Assembly: GCA_003313425.1 (NCBI GenBank)
Contig: NHZP01000031.1
Location: forward strand, 434,001-498,000
Source: Pseudopyrenochaeta lycopersici
Lineage: Eukaryota; Ascomycota; Dothideomycetes; Pleosporales; Pseudopyrenochaetaceae
Direction of reading: 5' to 3'
Length of the DNA stretch: 64,000 bases
This document shows positions 63,301-64,000 of the stretch, piece by piece. The position numbers were made by a program, and so were the translations under genes. The notes below the pieces were generated by a model, which saw only the letters and a program-made list of their open reading frames with translations, made no database searches and had not been told where the DNA came from. Position 1 is the first letter of the stretch, and each line of letters starts with the position of its first letter.

Positions 63301-64000
63301 GGGGATACCATCGTGTTTCAGTCATGAAGCCTTCTTCTCCCAGTGATTGGTAGGCAATAAGACAGTCTGGCGCGATCAAAAGACCATCGGCAAGACCATC
63401 TCCAGTTACATCCACGAATTGTAAATTCGGGTTCTTCCAGTTAATGTTGGGGAAACTGGCAAATGATGTGAACTTCTCCCAGCCATCTGCGAAAGAATCG
63501 GAGCGTTTTGTAAAGCCCGGAATTCCAGGGCCTAGATTAACTACATCTAGTCGACCGTCACCAGCCAAATCCATCAAATGCTGGGTAGATCCGGGTGCAG
63601 CCGACGCAACAGACGGTTTGGAGGGAAGGAGTTGCATTGGCCCGAATTTTCCGTCACCCAGATTGTGCTTGTAGAACCATGAGCCGGCCTGTTCTGTAAG
63701 AATGCCGGAAATACCTTCAGCGTCGAGATCGACCCACTTATATGCCGACTCGTCTAAGCCGACTGGTAAGTTTTCGAGGCTGTTCGTGTCAATAGATTGG
63801 ATCTGGGAGCTTATAACGGCATCACTGTAGTAGAATTCCATAGGAGGCAGCGAAGTAGATAGATAGCCGGTGCCGGATCGCTGATAGCCGGACGTCGAGA
63901 CCGATGCTAAGAAGGATATATTTTGACTCCCTTTTTGTGTGTCATCACGATACACGAAGTTTAAGGACCGTACTAAACAGTCCGCTCCAACATTGTGCTC
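57356..64000 (-). CDS. TcB/TcC-like (SpvB/Rhs-repeat) Tc-toxin-type protein, N-terminus outside the window
   Basis: Intronless reading frame of about 2,214 codons, still open at the window edge. Residue numbers count from the codon at 63955. Order: FG-GAP-like propeller repeats with Asp/Gly-rich loops (DLAGDGRLD, DVTGDGLAD, DMSGDGLTD, DIDGSGTTD; about 70-330); a TcdB-middle-type segment (about 390-480); Rhs/YD repeats (about 900-1800); an Rhs-associated core (about 1798-1903) ending NPVVFLDPNG; a variable C-terminal region (1904-2199). Known TcB/TcC proteins form a cocoon that encloses and auto-cleaves the C-terminal effector. Here that region has PD at 1976-1977 and ELK-like EIK at 1988-1990, a PD-(D/E)XK-like pattern, a hydrophobic stretch (about 2122-2145) and a Pro/Met-rich tail. 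Lack of introns suggests bacterial origin. No TcA-like partner is visible. Confidence 0.9.
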   Translation of the reverse strand, partial: EHNVGADCLVRSLNFVYRDDTQKGSQNISFLASVSTSGYQRSGTGYLSTSLPPMEFYYSDAVISSQIQSIDTNSLENLPVGLDESAYKWVDLDAEGISGILTEQAGSWFYKHNLGDGKFGPMQLLPSKPSVASAAPGSTQHLMDLAGDGRLDVVNLGPGIPGFTKRSDSFADGWEKFTSFASFPNINWKNPNLQFVDVTGDGLADGLLIAPDCLIAYQSLGEEGFMTETRWYPPSQHDEEQGPLLIYADQKHTVFLADMSGDGLTDLVRIRNGEACYWPSEGYGKFGAKVTMEQSPWFENSDLFDPLRIRLGDIDGSGTTDIVYLSANGSVNVYLNYSGNMFAPPNRLPGFLPIDNIVTVTLMDLLGKGTDCLMWSSSLPSDIARRISYIDLVEGPKPHLLTSYVNNMGSETKVTYAPSTKFYLEDKAAGNPWVTHLPFPTQVVERVEKFDHISNTYFSTRYAYHHGYYDGREREFRGFGCVDQHDTEEYDLSGPSPANVDKSSWVPPVLTKTWYHTGARIQGVQISEFFVPEYYVEPGGLSDAEKQAMLLPDSVLPTSLAGNAYSMTDDELREATRALKGSMLRQEVYALDGTAQETEPYSVVQKNYTIQILQPRGTSRYMYGVFLSSERESVSFSYDRYMTRVNGEDIPDPRPTHTLNLLVDEWGHTLQALTVAYGRRHAEPNTQLTSDDRIKQQQALLTLATNQYTNSIDTVGGYRTPVVCDTQTFELINLPMTTSQTITPLIRFLDVFPKIQSLLPGNFDIPFEDWTHSTVISGQVSRRMLSHTRVIFRKDDFTGPLPLGQLEALALPYDTYTQILTAGLVKTTYVDSGKLVAGDVESKLSNDCSLVHSEGDTNWWTRTGNVFYSPNNADTPAQEGAYAAQHFYMVRRFRDAFYSVTSDTEVFVTYDDYDLLVVETVDPYGNRITAGVRDATDPGQILQVNNDYRVLAPVLVMEPNRNRTAVAYDDLGRLTAQAVMGKPEETLGDTLSSVKLRLSDAETAAYFNDPLANPASILGSATSRVIYDTLAYYDTRTSPTPQPVRIATLNREVNSSDLSMGTQSRIQHVITYINGFVKEFQGVAQAEPDPTTAALPRWIVSGWVIYNNKGDAIKKYEPFFSSTPQYQPNKATGVSKLVMYDPIGRIVANLLPNHTWSKTIYRSWSQEAWDLNDTVLVNNPSKDPDVGDYFSRIPDASDYLPSWYDARISGSMTPQEAAAAAKTAIHAATPTTSFVDPMGRVIVTVVDNRYQRSTETSPTQLFLSSRAVLDISGATRRSLDSNGRLVQTHDVDMAGNIIHKANMESGEVWTLNSVAAKDVSTWNSRGFRTDTTYDLIQREVHVHVQQNTGLKALAIKTVYGDTQTNADAKNLRTKVIRVSDQSGTTTSIAYDYKGNLLSGTKTLVGAYSSIVDWSASSVPMEPEQYPTSFTYDALNRTLTSTGPDSSIIKNTYGIEGLLQTVQVNLQGTSGWQPVLRNVSYNAKGQRVLSTTNNGVKTIYKFDPLTFKMTDLVTSRNAITFPNDCPQPPVSSWPGCQVQSLHYTFDPTGNITNVRDDAQQTIFFQNKRVEPTSDYIYDSLYQLIEATGREHLGQTGVPTPYGPSTAGDEWQQSPSNGNAIGTYMEQYFLDNAGNLQSVQHTRSDVTQRGWTRTYKYAESSMLRASDISNRLTSTSVGNVTDKYSYSGTDGMTGNIMSMPHLSFMQYDYCDHLQGTATQRVNSGTPQTTWYSYDSSGQRTRKLTVGAAAAGAKPIATAERIYIGPFEIYREFAADGTTPNLERQSLHVMNAEDRIAIIEKRTVGTDPGPTQQFRYQYGNHLGSASLELDDQANVVSYEEFYPYGSSAYQATASQTETPKRYRYVGKELDSENGFYFYGARYYAPWLGRWTSTDPAGISVGVNLYEYSKSNPVVFLDPNGSEPENYYRAQGKPGNQAFGFFLGNAAHKLIGYHYKYMHPGHQVFTNSIDISTILKKSGAGDPSKLLPGEGSLKPDIADTRAREALEIKPWGKTPEEHEEWRQEGRAQVRGYLDALNRAAPARRQFSLMTGENGELGIRFLGGKEYWRLRWATTEAGVAQYKWERLKRNDIRRLSDQEAFYANEYEDVSEADAAQYGQQLNDYVEWTMKWRGRLDSLRDAVGLATDIIGTVSVVVLGSAMSAGGKAVPQGKAPTIGPNLPPPSPPMRPGLPMPGGPMPPMPPMPPMRPPAPPPMMMGQ

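Noticed and set aside
57496..63674. Many plus-strand frames of 60-170 codons opposite the Tc-like gene
   Set aside because: Shadows of the long minus-strand coding sequence with no domains of their own.

Overview
The window looks like nuclear DNA of a filamentous ascomycete (Pezizomycotina). Genes carry 50-116 bp GT-AG introns, the regulators are Zn2Cys6 and fungal bZIP types, and long AT-rich tracts contain transposons riddled with TAA/TAG stops from C:G to T:A transitions, the signature of repeat-induced point mutation (RIP). A class with strong RIP such as Dothideomycetes fits, but the sequence alone does not fix the species.

Layout. (1) 1-11.9 kb, a probable specialised-metabolism or catabolic cluster: cytochrome P450 (5' end outside the window), a dimeric-barrel-like protein, an eight-exon Baeyer-Villiger monooxygenase (BVMO), a divergent alpha/beta hydrolase with an apparent frameshift, a bZIP regulator, an EthD-type small protein and a class C beta-lactamase-like serine hydrolase. 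No PKS, NRPS or terpene synthase is visible. A GGTGTCAGTC-type motif recurs in three of the promoters. (2) 12-14.8 kb: a hAT transposase relic, a short-chain dehydrogenase and an AT-rich relic. (3) 15-25 kb, a plant-sugar locus: MFS sugar transporter, divergent intracellular GH43, intracellular GH1 and a Zn2Cys6 regulator, with GGCTAAA (XlnR/Xyr1-type) boxes in the promoters. It is followed by a truncated GH78-like gene and a secreted tannase/feruloyl esterase (27.2-29.0 kb). (4) 29-57 kb, a repeat-dominated block: a mariner/pogo-like relic, a complete RIP-killed Ty3/Gypsy element (33227-41225, TATAT target duplications), a hAT-derived element (47090-48219, ATTGGCTT duplications) and a complete RIP-killed Ty1/Copia element (51429-56685, GGTAC duplications). 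Two small secreted-protein genes sit as islands in this block. (5) 57.4 kb to the right edge: an intronless minus-strand ORF of more than 2,200 codons encoding a TcB/TcC-like (SpvB/Rhs) Tc-toxin-type protein, open past the window edge. Its variable C-terminal region carries a PD-(D/E)XK nuclease-like signature.

How it fits together. The left cluster could oxidise a ketone to an ester (BVMO) and hydrolyse it (hydrolase, serine hydrolase) under local bZIP control. The second block imports and hydrolyses xylo-/cello-type oligosaccharides inside the cell and removes hydroxycinnamate esters outside it. The right third has the two-speed form known from plant-associated fungi, with secreted-protein genes and a Tc-like gene next to RIP-degraded transposons. 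Exon models for the BVMO, bZIP, transporter, GH43, GH1, Zn2Cys6, tannase and the 49.5-kb secreted protein were joined by hand and each keeps frame end to end.
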